Part shown: positions 18,546-27,314 of the stretch, in pieces
Position numbering within the stretch: position 1 is the first letter of the stretch
How the letters are laid out: each line of letters opens with the position of its first letter
Origin: Kordiimonadaceae bacterium UBA4441
Lineage (GTDB): Bacteria; Pseudomonadota; Alphaproteobacteria; Sphingomonadales; Emcibacteraceae
Assembly (NCBI GenBank): GCA_002390425.1
Contig: DGPL01000029.1
Coordinates: 62,001 to 126,000 of the forward strand
DNA: 64,000 nucleotides
Direction: 5' to 3'
Position numbers and translations under genes: made by a program
The notes under the pieces: model-generated
The model's database searches: none
What the model was told of the DNA's origin: nothing
What the model saw: only the letters and a program-made list of their open reading frames with translations

Positions 18546-19298
18546 ATGAAGGATGCCGTTTTAATTACCGCGGGCCACAAACGAATTGGCAAAGCCATTG
18601 CTGAACGTTTAAGTGGTGCCGGTTATTATATTTATATGCATCATCATAACAGTGAAGCAGAAGCAAACGACACACTTTCAAAACTAGCTGGCGACGGAGA
18701 AGTTCTTAAATGTGATCTCGGTCAATATGATGAAGTGGAAAAAATGATCTCTTCTTGTATTCATTTAAAGCATGTGGTCAACAATGCGTCACTTTTTTCA
18801 GCAGATACGCTTTTAAATTTTCATGAAAATAGTTTTCAAGATCATATGAATGTAAATTTAAGAGGGCCGATGCAGCTTGCACGTGGTCTTTATAAGCGTT
18901 TGAATGAGAATGATCGTGGCAGCGTTATTAATATCTTAGATAGTAAAGTCTTTGCACTTAATGCTGATTATGCAAGTTATACATTAAGCAAATATGGTTT
19001 ATTTGGCGCTACGGAAATGATGGCGCAGGCATTAAGCCCAAAGGTTCGAGTGAATGGAATTGCCCCCGGTATGACATTAATTGCCGAAGGGCAATCGGAG
19101 AAAAGTTTTGAACTTGCAAGTCATCTTAATTTCAATGGCGCACCTATCAATGTAAATGACATAGCCGACACTGTGCTTCATCTCATGAAAGCGCAATCTA
19201 TTAATGGAACTGTTATTCCAGTTGATGGAGGGCAAAAATTGATGAACTTCACCAAAGATGTTGTTGATGTGGCTGATGGCATTCTAGACAAAAATTAA
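18546..19298 (+). CDS. Short-chain dehydrogenase, pteridine-reductase (PTR1/FolM) type
   Basis: NADPH-dependent Rossmann oxidoreductase of 250 residues. The cofactor motif TAGHKRIG fits the Tx3RxG form of pteridine reductases rather than the TGxxxGxG of ordinary SDRs. NNAS follows near residue 80. The catalytic Tyr-Lys is in YTLSK, and an Asp (INILDSK) sits where ordinary SDRs have the active Ser, again as in PTR1/FolM. RVNGIAPG and the C-terminal GTVIPVDGGQ are standard. Coupled to the QueD-like gene, it probably reduces dihydropterins (for example dihydromonapterin). It converges on exonuclease III with overlapping ends. The pterin assignment is inference; the SDR family is secure. Confidence 0.8.
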   Translation: MKDAVLITAGHKRIGKAIAERLSGAGYYIYMHHHNSEAEANDTLSKLAGDGEVLKCDLGQYDEVEKMISSCIHLKHVVNNASLFSADTLLNFHENSFQDHMNVNLRGPMQLARGLYKRLNENDRGSVINILDSKVFALNADYASYTLSKYGLFGATEMMAQALSPKVRVNGIAPGMTLIAEGQSEKSFELASHLNFNGAPINVNDIADTVLHLMKAQSINGTVIPVDGGQKLMNFTKDVVDVADGILDKN

Positions 19299-20092
19299 AC
19301 GTCAAATTCAACCATCACCGGTGCGTGATCAGATGGCTTTTCCCACCCACGCGCCTCTTCTAGTACATGCATTGATTTCATTTTGTCTTTTAGAGGTGGG
19401 CTACACCAAACATGATCGAGCCTACGACCTTTATCCGCTGCGCGCCAATCTTTCGACCGGTATGACCACCAACTATAAAGCCTTTCCGGCTCTGGTACGA
19501 AATGCCGCATAACGTCAAACCAATTATGGGCTTCTTGCAGTGAATGCATTGCTTCACATTCTTGTGGGGTGTGACTTACCACTTTTAGTAATTTTTTATG
19601 AGACCAGACATCACTTTCTAATGGGGCGATATTTAGATCACCAACCAACACATGCTTACCATTTTCGGGCAGGTCATGGGACCAATTTGTCATTTCGGAG
19701 AGGAAATCCATTTTGTGAGCAAATTTATCATTCACCGCGACATCTGGTTCGTCACCACCAGCAGGGACATAAAAATTATGAAGTTTTAGCCCATTATCAA
19801 AATGTGTTTCCACATGGCGGGCATCACCCATATCACACCAATTTATTTTATTTTTTTCGGTCATGGGAATTTTGCTAAGTGTTGCAACACCGTGATAACT
19901 TTTTTGTCCAGCGAGCGCATGATGATTTAAACCGTACTGATTAAAAACATCCAAAGGAAACATGTGATCTTGTACTTTCGTTTCCTGAAGGCATAAAATA
20001 TCGGGGTTATAATCAGCAAGGAGTTTTTCAACAATTGGCAGACGTGCACGAACGGAATTAATATTCCATGTTATAAGACGGACCTGAGACAT
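19295..20092 (-). CDS. xth: Exodeoxyribonuclease III (AP endonuclease)
   Basis: Mg-dependent EEP-fold nuclease of base-excision repair that cuts at abasic sites and degrades 3' ends. Active-site motifs are TWNINSVRARLP (Asn), CLQETKVQD (metal Glu), the GDLNIAP triad Asn/Asp, and the C-terminal SDHAPVMVEF carrying Asp-His. LDHVWCS is also typical. At 265 residues it is full length. It follows the hypothetical gene by 16 bases on the same strand and lies downstream of ftsK-lolA, an order common in alphaproteobacteria. Confidence 0.95.
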   Translation of the reverse strand: MSQVRLITWNINSVRARLPIVEKLLADYNPDILCLQETKVQDHMFPLDVFNQYGLNHHALAGQKSYHGVATLSKIPMTEKNKINWCDMGDARHVETHFDNGLKLHNFYVPAGGDEPDVAVNDKFAHKMDFLSEMTNWSHDLPENGKHVLVGDLNIAPLESDVWSHKKLLKVVSHTPQECEAMHSLQEAHNWFDVMRHFVPEPERLYSWWSYRSKDWRAADKGRRLDHVWCSPPLKDKMKSMHVLEEARGWEKPSDHAPVMVEFDV

Positions 20093-20108
20093 TTATAATA
20101 CCCTTTTT

Positions 20109-20714
20109 TTAAAATATATTGAGCGTTGTTCCCGCAACGCCCAGAGGCCAATGGCCATTTTCATATAGTCGAAATTTTTGCGCAAATGGATGATTTTCTT
20201 CTTCGTCTGCGGCAATAACCAGCGCTGCTTGATAACAAGTTTGAACCGCTTGACCAATTGCGGCGCGCAATATTTCTTCGTCATCAATACCCCACTGCAT
20301 TGAGGCATTCTCGACTGCGTTTGTTATATATTCTGATGCTTTACTTGTAACATTTGTAAGAGCTACTTCTAAGACATCCTCTTCGATAAATTCTAAAGCG
20401 GAATTGATCAGTGACGCCGCCAGTTGTTCTTCAGCTTCCCATGCGGGGCTGTTCCAATCATTGGTCTCTAAGCATGCGATCGCATCGTCCCAGTCCATGA
20501 TTTCTGCAGGATATCCTTCAGGAAAACCCAACGCATCAAGATAATGACGTGCAGCCTTGATATCATCTTGAGTCAGTTCTAAACCTATTTTATGAAACCA
20601 TTTTGTTTCAGAAATCATTGATGAGAAGCGTGCGACAAGCATTAATGTTGGATATTCTTCACCAACATTAAAATCATCAATTTCTGTGTCAGTTTCTAGA
20701 CTGTCTTCATTCAT
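20109..20714 (-). CDS. Hypothetical acidic protein
   Basis: I do not recognise the family. The 201-residue soluble protein is acidic at the N-terminus (MNEDSLETDTEIDDF) and mostly helical in appearance, with many Ala, Glu and Trp (DWDDAIACLETNDWNSPAWEAEEQLAAS), no signal peptide and no membrane segment. The ATG at 20714 is preceded by AAGGAA at 7 bases. A longer frame to 20816 would run through the terminator hairpin upstream and is rejected. It is probably co-transcribed with exonuclease III, 16 bases downstream. Confidence 0.7.
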   Translation of the reverse strand: MNEDSLETDTEIDDFNVGEEYPTLMLVARFSSMISETKWFHKIGLELTQDDIKAARHYLDALGFPEGYPAEIMDWDDAIACLETNDWNSPAWEAEEQLAASLINSALEFIEEDVLEVALTNVTSKASEYITNAVENASMQWGIDDEEILRAAIGQAVQTCYQAALVIAADEEENHPFAQKFRLYENGHWPLGVAGTTLNIF

Positions 20715-20780
20715 TTCATATTCCTTCTGTCGGCAAATTAGACGGAATGACAAGCCATAACAAGAGGGTAATTGATAAAT

Positions 20781-20809
20781 AAAAATCCCGGCCAGATGAA
20801 CTGGCCGGG
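20781..20809 (-). terminator. Rho-independent terminator downstream of lolA
   Basis: On the minus strand, CCCGGCCAG and CTGGCCGGG form a perfect 9-bp stem with a 5-base loop, followed by ATTTTTATTT. The orientation matches lolA (and any RNA between). It is the strongest hairpin seen in the window. Confidence 0.85.
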
Positions 20810-20925
20810 CAAACAAAGTTTAATAGAGCGCGAGGGAGGGGAAAAAGGAAAAAACCTCATCGCCCTATGAAGCCAAAAAAATTGTGTTACTGGAACTTTA
20901 GAATAACAATCATTTCGACTTGTAT
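20781..20925 (-). ncRNA. Candidate small RNA after lolA, ending in an intrinsic terminator
   Basis: Between lolA and the hypothetical gene, the minus strand reads a CU-rich single-stranded-looking stretch (CCTTTTTCCCCTCCCTCGCG, about 20828-20847) and then a 9-bp GC hairpin followed by ATTTTTATTT. A weak promoter-like pair (TTGAAA ... TATATA, about 18 bases apart) lies near 20934-20963. CU-rich anti-Shine-Dalgarno loops followed by a terminator are a layout known for several alphaproteobacterial trans-acting RNAs. It could equally be just the lolA 3' UTR. The 5' end is a guess. Confidence 0.35.
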
Positions 20926-20987
20926 TTTATATATGGGAACTAATTTTATTATTTCAAGATCAGTGGTTAGATAACTTATTAGAATTA

Positions 20988-21764
20988 TTATCGTCTAGGG
21001 CCACGTCGTCTAGGGCGCGGATCGTCATATGTAAAGCGGCTGTCATCCACTGTAACATTATATTCAGGATTAAGCAGAGCAACCCTTGTCGTATAGCCCT
21101 GAACATCGACAACTTCCCATGATTTAAGTTCCATGGTCGATTCTTCAAATATTAAAGTAATATAGCCATAATCGCGTTGATCGGGTTGTATAACGGATGC
21201 TTTAATTAAACCAGCAAAACGGATCATTTCAGGAATTTCGATTTTCTTATTTTTCAGATCAATTTGATCTTCCACCAAAATGCTAAGAGGGGTTTTATCA
21301 ATGGGCCATCGGCTTATTTGATTAACTTCATAATCAATAAAGGAAAGCATATCACCGTTACTTACAAGCAAGATCGGTGTATCATCGGTATATTCAAATC
21401 TTATTTTACCGGGTCTTTCAATATAAAGCTTGCCTTCATCGACGTTACCTTGAGGGCCACGTTGGATAAATGTTGCCTTTAAAGTGCGGATGCGATTAAG
21501 GGTATCTTCAATCTTTGAAATGACGTTTTCACGGTCTTCGTTTTCAATAATGGTTGGTGGTGCTGAAAATTCTACCATTCTCGCTTTGGGCTCAGGTTTC
21601 CCCTCTTCTGCTGATTGACGGGTTTCCAAGACTTCATTTTCTTCGATAGGGGGCACCGCAAGTGGTTCTTTTTCAACCTCTGGAACTTTAACTTGAACTT
21701 GTGCATAGGCAGCCTGCACCATGAGGAGCGGTAAAATAACTAATATTGATATAATTCTCATCAT
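20988..21764 (-). CDS. lolA: Outer-membrane lipoprotein carrier LolA family protein
   Basis: Periplasmic chaperone that carries lipoproteins from the inner membrane to the outer membrane. A signal peptide (MMRIISILVILPLLMVQAAYA) opens the protein. A Pro/Glu-rich linker covers about residues 22-75. The LolA half-barrel runs to the end, with ISKIEDTLNRIRTLKATFIQ, GKLYIERPGKIRFEY and the SWEVVDVQGYTTRVAL strand. The C-terminus ends in a basic RPRRRGPRR. It lies 80 bases downstream of ftsK, the usual alphaproteobacterial arrangement. AGG lies seven bases before the chosen ATG. The long linker and basic tail are unusual compared with E. coli LolA. Confidence 0.88.
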   Translation of the reverse strand: MMRIISILVILPLLMVQAAYAQVQVKVPEVEKEPLAVPPIEENEVLETRQSAEEGKPEPKARMVEFSAPPTIIENEDRENVISKIEDTLNRIRTLKATFIQRGPQGNVDEGKLYIERPGKIRFEYTDDTPILLVSNGDMLSFIDYEVNQISRWPIDKTPLSILVEDQIDLKNKKIEIPEMIRFAGLIKASVIQPDQRDYGYITLIFEESTMELKSWEVVDVQGYTTRVALLNPEYNVTVDDSRFTYDDPRPRRRGPRR

Positions 21765-21843
21765 ATATATGCCTAACATAATAATACTATTAAAATTTAG
21801 GCATACAATAAGGTAGAATTAAGACAAGATAAATTAAAAAGTT

Positions 21844-24252
21844 TTAATAGTCTTCAGAATGGTCTTGAACCAATACTTCACGTTTTCCAACATGGTTCGC
21901 GCTGCTAACAACACCTTCTCGTTCCATTTTATCAATTATATTGGCCGCACGGTTATAACCGATCTGTAATTGACGTTGTATATAGCTGGTGGATGCCTTT
22001 TGATCCCTTGCAACAATAGCAACGGCGCGATCATAAAGTTCATCACCTGAAGGTTTTCCAGAATTAGGAGTCATTTGAGAATTTTGCAAAAATTGTGAAT
22101 CAAACCCTTCGTCAGGCTCTTCGACAATATTGGTAAGGTAATCAGGCTTTCCTTGTTTCTTAAGCGCTTTAACAACGCGTTCAACTTCTTTATCATCAAC
22201 AAAAGGCCCGTGTACGCGGGTTATGCGACCACCTCCTGCCATGTGAAGCATGTCCCCCATACCTAGAAGTTGTTCTGCACCTTGTTCGCCTAAAATGGTG
22301 CGGCTATCAATTTTTGATGTAACCTGAAAGGCAACGCGAGTTGGGAAATTCGCTTTAATTGTGCCTGTAATAACGTCAACGGATGGACGCTGTGTCGCCA
22401 TGATTAAATGTATGCCGGCGGCACGTGCCATTTGCGCTAATCGTTGAATTAACGCTTCGATATCTTTTCCGGCGACCAGCATTAAATCGGCCATTTCATC
22501 AACAATGACTACGATCATTGGCAGCGGTGTTAAATCAAGACTTTCTTCTTCGTAAATTGGCTTGCCAGTATCTTGGTCAAAGCCCGTTTGAACCTTACGA
22601 ATTATATTTTCGCCTTTTTGGCGCGCTTCTTCTAATCGCTTGTTATAGGCCGTAATGTTTCGAACTTGTAACTTTGCCATATTTTGGTAGCGATGTTCCA
22701 TTTCACGGACGGCCCATTTTAATGCAACAACCGCCTTTTTAGGATCGGTTACAACAGGGGTTAACAAATGCGGAATATCATCATAAACAGAGAGCTCAAG
22801 CATTTTAGGATCAACCATGATCAAACGACATTGAGCTGGGGTTAATTTATAAATCAATGATAAGATCATAACGTTGATTGCAACAGACTTACCGGAACCG
22901 GTGGTTCCTGCGACAAGTAAATGCGGCATCGAAGAAATATCAGCAACAATTGGATCGCCGCCAATATCCTTACCTAATGCCATTGCTAGTTTTGCTTTAC
23001 TATCTTCATAGACACTTGATGATAATATTTCCCTGAGAGCGACAATTTCACGTTTGCTATTGGGAAGCTCAATACCGATTGCGTTTTTACCCGATACCAC
23101 TGCAACACGAGCTGATGTTGCACTCATTGATCTTGCAATGTCATCGGCTAAATTTATCACTCTAGATGATTTAGTACCAGGTGCGGGCTCTAATTCATAA
23201 AGCGTAACAACAGGGCCGGGTCTAACTTTTGTAATCTCACCTTTAACGCCAAAATCGTCAAGCACGGCTTCTAACATACGCGCGTTTTGCTCTAATGCAT
23301 CATGGGTCAGTCTGTCTTGTTCGCTTAATGGCTTAGGGGGCGATAAAAGACTTAAAGAAGGAAGTGCGAATTCGCCGTCCGAAATGATATCGAGCATTGG
23401 TTGACGCTCAATAGTCTCTCTCTTACTGGTTTTAACGCTTTTCTTTTCTTTATCAATAATTGGGATTGTGCGTTTTTCTTTTTCTTCGCTCCTTTTTAGC
23501 GGAGGATCTTTTCGGGAAACAGACACAGATTTTCCGGCATTTTTATTTTTCGCAGGTTTTTCGCTTGCCCGTTTCATTGACTGCTTAAGATAAAGAATGA
23601 CACCGACAATTTTTGCAACAAAGGTAAACAGCGTCCATTTAAGGCCATAAAGCATATTACCCCACTCGTCGCGTGTTAATCCGGCCGTATAATAGAAAAA
23701 TATGGTCGTAACGACAGCAAAAGTGATGCCAATAATGAGGGCGTAGAAACTGATACCCGTCCATGCGATGAAGCTCGCAATATAATCGAGCAAGACTTGA
23801 CCTAATACGCCACCCAAGCCAATTTCCATGAGCATCCAGCTCTCAAATGGTGGTATCGTCGCAAAGGTAAGAGCTGCTGACATAGCAAGAAGTGGTAGCA
23901 TCAATAAATGTATGAAAATAAACGGAAGTCCTTTAAGCGTAATAATACGCCATCCCCAAGTTAATAATGGAAGCACTAGGATATATGAAGCAAGACCAAG
24001 AGTTTGAATGAATATGTCAGCTCCATGTGAGCCGATTTGCCCAAGCCAATTGGTTGCCTCGCCTTCAACAACGTTATTCCAGCTTGGGTCGTTGATATCA
24101 TAACTGATAAAGGAAGCCATAAAGCCTGCAGATATTATTATAAGAGCGCTTCCCCAAAACCGAATTAATAATTTGCGCAGAAACTCACTTACCGATGCTG
24201 GTAAAAGTGATTTTTTCGCGTTTTTCTTTATTGAATTTCGTCTGCCAGCCAA
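21844..24252 (-). CDS. ftsK: DNA translocase FtsK
   Basis: Septum-anchored motor that pumps chromosomal DNA and aligns dif sites for XerCD at division. The N-terminus holds four to five membrane segments (about residues 30-215), then a short basic/charged linker of about 100 residues. The RecA-like motor has Walker A GTTGSGKS and Walker B VVIVDEMADLM. The DNA-reading gamma winged helix is near the C-terminus (DELYDRAVAIVARDQKAST, NRAANIIDKMEREG). At 802 residues it has the short linker common in alphaproteobacteria. It is followed by lolA on the same strand. Confidence 0.96.
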   Translation of the reverse strand: MAGRRNSIKKNAKKSLLPASVSEFLRKLLIRFWGSALIIISAGFMASFISYDINDPSWNNVVEGEATNWLGQIGSHGADIFIQTLGLASYILVLPLLTWGWRIITLKGLPFIFIHLLMLPLLAMSAALTFATIPPFESWMLMEIGLGGVLGQVLLDYIASFIAWTGISFYALIIGITFAVVTTIFFYYTAGLTRDEWGNMLYGLKWTLFTFVAKIVGVILYLKQSMKRASEKPAKNKNAGKSVSVSRKDPPLKRSEEKEKRTIPIIDKEKKSVKTSKRETIERQPMLDIISDGEFALPSLSLLSPPKPLSEQDRLTHDALEQNARMLEAVLDDFGVKGEITKVRPGPVVTLYELEPAPGTKSSRVINLADDIARSMSATSARVAVVSGKNAIGIELPNSKREIVALREILSSSVYEDSKAKLAMALGKDIGGDPIVADISSMPHLLVAGTTGSGKSVAINVMILSLIYKLTPAQCRLIMVDPKMLELSVYDDIPHLLTPVVTDPKKAVVALKWAVREMEHRYQNMAKLQVRNITAYNKRLEEARQKGENIIRKVQTGFDQDTGKPIYEEESLDLTPLPMIVVIVDEMADLMLVAGKDIEALIQRLAQMARAAGIHLIMATQRPSVDVITGTIKANFPTRVAFQVTSKIDSRTILGEQGAEQLLGMGDMLHMAGGGRITRVHGPFVDDKEVERVVKALKKQGKPDYLTNIVEEPDEGFDSQFLQNSQMTPNSGKPSGDELYDRAVAIVARDQKASTSYIQRQLQIGYNRAANIIDKMEREGVVSSANHVGKREVLVQDHSEDY

Positions 24253-24370
24253 TGATCTTCCCTGATGTCGACATATTCTTATTTCTTTATTAGTGTAGCA
24301 TTATGCCACAGAACAAGGCAAATATATGGCCTAATCCGCTGTAAATATAGGAAAAAATCAATTTTTTTAC

Positions 24371-24410
24371 ATAATAATGATGTCATGACGTCATTTATGG
24401 TCATTATTAT
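24371..24410. promoter_or_regulatory. Nested inverted repeats between ftsK and the UbiH-type gene
   Basis: ATAATAATGA (24371-24380) and TCATTATTAT (24401-24410) are perfect 10-bp arms. Between them sits the 10-bp palindrome ATGACGTCAT (24385-24394). The element lies about 120 bases upstream of both divergent start codons, where operators would be expected. No poly-T follows. Confidence 0.35.
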
Positions 24411-24530
24411 GATTTTATCATACTCCGTAGTATTTTAGGAGGATGTGAATTTGTAATCATTTCTCCGAATATATTTGCGAAGACTTAACGCAACTTTTAT
24501 AATAACTTTGATTATTGTAAGGATGCGATT

Positions 24531-25754
24531 TTGAAGAAAAATAAAACAAGTCAAACAGAGATCATTATTTCTGGCGCCGGTGTGGTTGGTATGACGTTGG
24601 CTTTTTCATTAGCCGAACATGGTATTAAAACAACCATAATCGATAGTCTTGATATCGAGGCTTCATTAGGAGATGAATTTGACGGGCGTTCTTACGCCAT
24701 TTCTTATGCACCATATGTAATGTTAAAAACGTTAGGGTTATGGGACAAAATTGGCCATAGTGCCCAGCCGATTAACGAAATTCATGTTACTGACGGTGAT
24801 TGTCCCGCATTCTTACATTTTGATGAACAGGAATTAGGGGATGGCCCACTTGGACAAATGGTTGAAGTAAGGCACATAAGAGCGGGCCTTTATGGTGCCA
24901 TTGAAAATCATAAAAACATTAATCTGATAATGCCTAATAAAATCATCAAAACAGAAAATTTAGACGGTAGCGTCACTGTAACGCTTGAAGGCGGTGAAGA
25001 AATTAATTCTAATTTGCTTATTGCGGCCGAGGGGCGCGGCTCACATTTAAGACAGCATTATGAAATTAATATCCGTGAATGGGAATATAAACAAACGGGC
25101 ATTGTTACTACCGTTGAACATGAACTCCCGCATCAAGGGATTGCACATGAAAAATTTTATCCTAGTGGGCCGTTTGCAATTTTACCTCTTCAAGATAATC
25201 GATCCTCTATTGTTTGGTGTGAGCCGCCTGAGCGTGCAAAAACAATAATGAGTTTAAATGAGGCCGGTTTTAATGCAGAGCTTAAGAAAAAGTTTGGTGA
25301 TTTCTTGGGTGACGTTAAGTCGTTAGGCTTGAGATGGTCCTACCCTTTATCAATGCAGCTGGCGGATAATTATACGGCGGATCGTTTTTGTTTAATTGGT
25401 GATGCAGTGCACGGTATTCATCCAATTGCAGGACAAGGCTTCAATTTAGGGTTGCGGGATATCTCAGCCTTAACGGAAGTACTGGTGGATGCAAAAAGAA
25501 TTGGCGCCGATTTAGGGTCCGAATTGGTTCTTGAACGTTATGTCCATTGGCGTCGCACAGATAATAATATACTTGCATTAGGCATGGACGGTTTAACACG
25601 ATTATTCTCAAATGATAATCCTATCGTAACATTCGGGCGAAGATTAGGAATAGCCGCCGTTGAAGAGATGCCGGCAATGAAGCAATTCTTTATGAAGCAC
25701 GCACGTGGAACTGTTGGAAAGTTGCCTAAATTATTAAAAGGTGAAGCCCTTTAA
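24531..25754 (+). CDS. UbiH/UbiF/COQ6 family FAD-dependent hydroxylase
   Basis: Class A flavin monooxygenase that hydroxylates the ubiquinone ring. The FAD dinucleotide fold is ISGAGVVGMTLA at the N-terminus. DGRSYAIS follows near residue 57. The second FAD motif is CLIGDAVHGIHPIAGQGFN near residue 290. Its 407 residues are typical. The start must be TTG at 24531: TAAGGA lies 8 bases upstream, and the nearby ATG at 24523 runs into a stop after three codons. Which ring position it hydroxylates (UbiH, UbiF or UbiL role) cannot be read from sequence. It is divergent from ftsK and followed by YceI. Confidence 0.9.
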   Translation: MKKNKTSQTEIIISGAGVVGMTLAFSLAEHGIKTTIIDSLDIEASLGDEFDGRSYAISYAPYVMLKTLGLWDKIGHSAQPINEIHVTDGDCPAFLHFDEQELGDGPLGQMVEVRHIRAGLYGAIENHKNINLIMPNKIIKTENLDGSVTVTLEGGEEINSNLLIAAEGRGSHLRQHYEINIREWEYKQTGIVTTVEHELPHQGIAHEKFYPSGPFAILPLQDNRSSIVWCEPPERAKTIMSLNEAGFNAELKKKFGDFLGDVKSLGLRWSYPLSMQLADNYTADRFCLIGDAVHGIHPIAGQGFNLGLRDISALTEVLVDAKRIGADLGSELVLERYVHWRRTDNNILALGMDGLTRLFSNDNPIVTFGRRLGIAAVEEMPAMKQFFMKHARGTVGKLPKLLKGEAL

Positions 25755-25801
25755 AGTGTCGCTTCCTTGTTTTGGTCAGCTTTATGTACTAAGCTTTTCT
25801 A

Positions 25802-26395
25802 ATGTTAAAGCTTAAATCGTTTATATTCATTCTTTTCTTAAGTATTTGCTCTATTTCTTATGCTCAAGAACCTTCACAGTGTATTGAATATTATAAACTG
25901 GATAAAACCTATACCAGTATTGTTTGGTATGCGGATAGAATGGGATATTCAAGAACCATCGGCCGCTTTGCCGATTTTGAGGGAACAATTGAATTAAATA
26001 ATTGCGAAATTAATAAAAGCAAAATTGATATATTGATTGATACCAATAGCATTGCAAGCGGTAGCGATGAAATCGATCGTCAGTTAAAAAGCATAACATT
26101 TTTTGACGTTGAAAATCACCCAGAAGCTAGGTTTCAAAGCACAAACATTAATTTGGTTGAAAAAGATAATGCAGAAGTTACGGGAAATTTCACCATGCTT
26201 GGAAAAACCAGAGAGATTTCATTAAAAGTGCGCTTTAATAAAAAAGCCATTGACCCTCTCGTTAATTTAATGCGTACAGGTTATTCAATTAGAACCAATG
26301 TGAAACGCTCAAAATGGGGAATGGATAAATTGTTAGCATTCGTTTCAGATGATATTAGTATTGTCATAGAAGCCGAGGCACTTAAAGTAAACTAA
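25802..26395 (+). CDS. YceI family periplasmic protein
   Basis: Lipocalin-like beta-barrel protein of 197 residues with a signal peptide (LKSFIFILFLSICSISYAQ). YceI homologues bind polyisoprenoids. Motifs include YTSIVWYADRMGYSRTIGRF, IDTNSIASGSDEIDRQLKS, FFDVENHPEARFQS and TMLGKTREISLKV. Being next to the ubiquinone-type hydroxylase fits an isoprenoid-linked role, but that is inference. The stop overlaps the convergent Trm112-like gene by four bases. Confidence 0.9.
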   Translation: MLKLKSFIFILFLSICSISYAQEPSQCIEYYKLDKTYTSIVWYADRMGYSRTIGRFADFEGTIELNNCEINKSKIDILIDTNSIASGSDEIDRQLKSITFFDVENHPEARFQSTNINLVEKDNAEVTGNFTMLGKTREISLKVRFNKKAIDPLVNLMRTGYSIRTNVKRSKWGMDKLLAFVSDDISIVIEAEALKVN

Positions 26396-26589
26396 TCTAA
26401 TTCTCTTGCCTCATCGATCAACATTATTGGAATACCGTCACGAACGGGGAAAGCAAGCTTGGCTTTTTTGCTAATTAATTCGCCGGCCTTTTCATCATAA
26501 ACCAAACTTTCTTTGGTTACAGGGCACGCTAATACTTCCAAAAGACTTGGATCTAATTTGCCATAATTAACTTTTTGCTCTTCGGACAT
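26392..26589 (-). CDS. Trm112 family protein
   Basis: Small zinc-ribbon-like protein of 65 residues: LLEVLACPVTKESLVYD holds the single CP knuckle region, and FPVRDGIPIMLIDEAREL is the conserved C-terminal strand. The second Cys pair of zinc-binding homologues is absent, as in many bacterial members. Eukaryotic and archaeal Trm112 proteins activate methyltransferases; the bacterial function is poorly defined. It is the last of a four-gene minus-strand group, 29 bases after the LON-domain gene. Confidence 0.88.
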   Translation of the reverse strand: MSEEQKVNYGKLDPSLLEVLACPVTKESLVYDEKAGELISKKAKLAFPVRDGIPIMLIDEARELD

Positions 26590-26618
26590 TTGGTATTACC
26601 TTGAATAATAAATTAGTC

Positions 26619-27296
26619 TTAATGAATATGCTGATCGGATGATATACCATCTTGTGGCAACTTAAAATCCATTATTTTCATCATTAGAGAGACTCTATCT
26701 TTCAACGCCCCACACTCTAACAATAATTGTTTTTCAGCGGCATCAAATGGACACACCATCGCGAGTGAATTGATGAGCTCTTCGTCTGCTAATTCTTCAA
26801 ATGCATTCAAATCGATTTTTATATCCATCGCGTTTAAATATTGCTTTAAAGCCGAAAAAAAACTGTCCGTGGTTTTTATTTGCCCAATATCTGGTTCGGC
26901 GGCATCTTGGATAAATTCTGAATAGTCAGCTTTAATTTGACGGTAAGGCGTTGTGGTTGCTATTTCTTCAGTTATTCTGAAACGTCTTAGTCCGGTTAAG
27001 ATGATAAAATACTGACCATTTGCGGTTTCTTCAAAATTTGAAATTAAACCGACACAACCAATATTATATAAATCTGGGTCTTTATTTGCAGTACCGAAGT
27101 TATCGTTATTTTCAATGGTTGAAGATATGGCCATTTTCGAAGGTTGTATCATGCCGATGACCCCTTCATTTTTACGGGCATCTTCGATCATTTTTTTATA
27201 ACGAGGCTCAAAAATATTAAGCGGTAAATGTCCGCGTGGTAATAAAATGGCCCCCGTTAGTGGGAAGATAGGAAGCGTTATCGGTAAGTCATTCAT
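26619..27296 (-). CDS. LON peptidase substrate-binding domain protein
   Basis: Stand-alone N-terminal domain of Lon protease with no ATPase or peptidase part, 225 residues. LPITLPIFPLTGAILLPRGHLPLNIFEPRY is split over the N-terminus as in all members; GVIGMIQPS, YNIGCVGLI and ILTGLRRFRI follow. The C-terminal helical bundle is around residues 130-215. Its role is undefined; substrate or chaperone-like binding is inferred from the Lon domain. It sits between the thioredoxin-TPR gene and the Trm112-like gene, a neighbourhood common in alphaproteobacteria. Confidence 0.92.
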   Translation of the reverse strand: MNDLPITLPIFPLTGAILLPRGHLPLNIFEPRYKKMIEDARKNEGVIGMIQPSKMAISSTIENNDNFGTANKDPDLYNIGCVGLISNFEETANGQYFIILTGLRRFRITEEIATTTPYRQIKADYSEFIQDAAEPDIGQIKTTDSFFSALKQYLNAMDIKIDLNAFEELADEELINSLAMVCPFDAAEKQLLLECGALKDRVSLMMKIMDFKLPQDGISSDQHIH

Positions 27297-27314
27297 GTTT
27301 TTTGGCCTTAAGCT

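Noticed and set aside
23400..23590. Lys/Ser-rich stretch of FtsK as a separate gene or repeat
   Set aside because: It is the usual charged linker between membrane and motor domains, in the same open frame.
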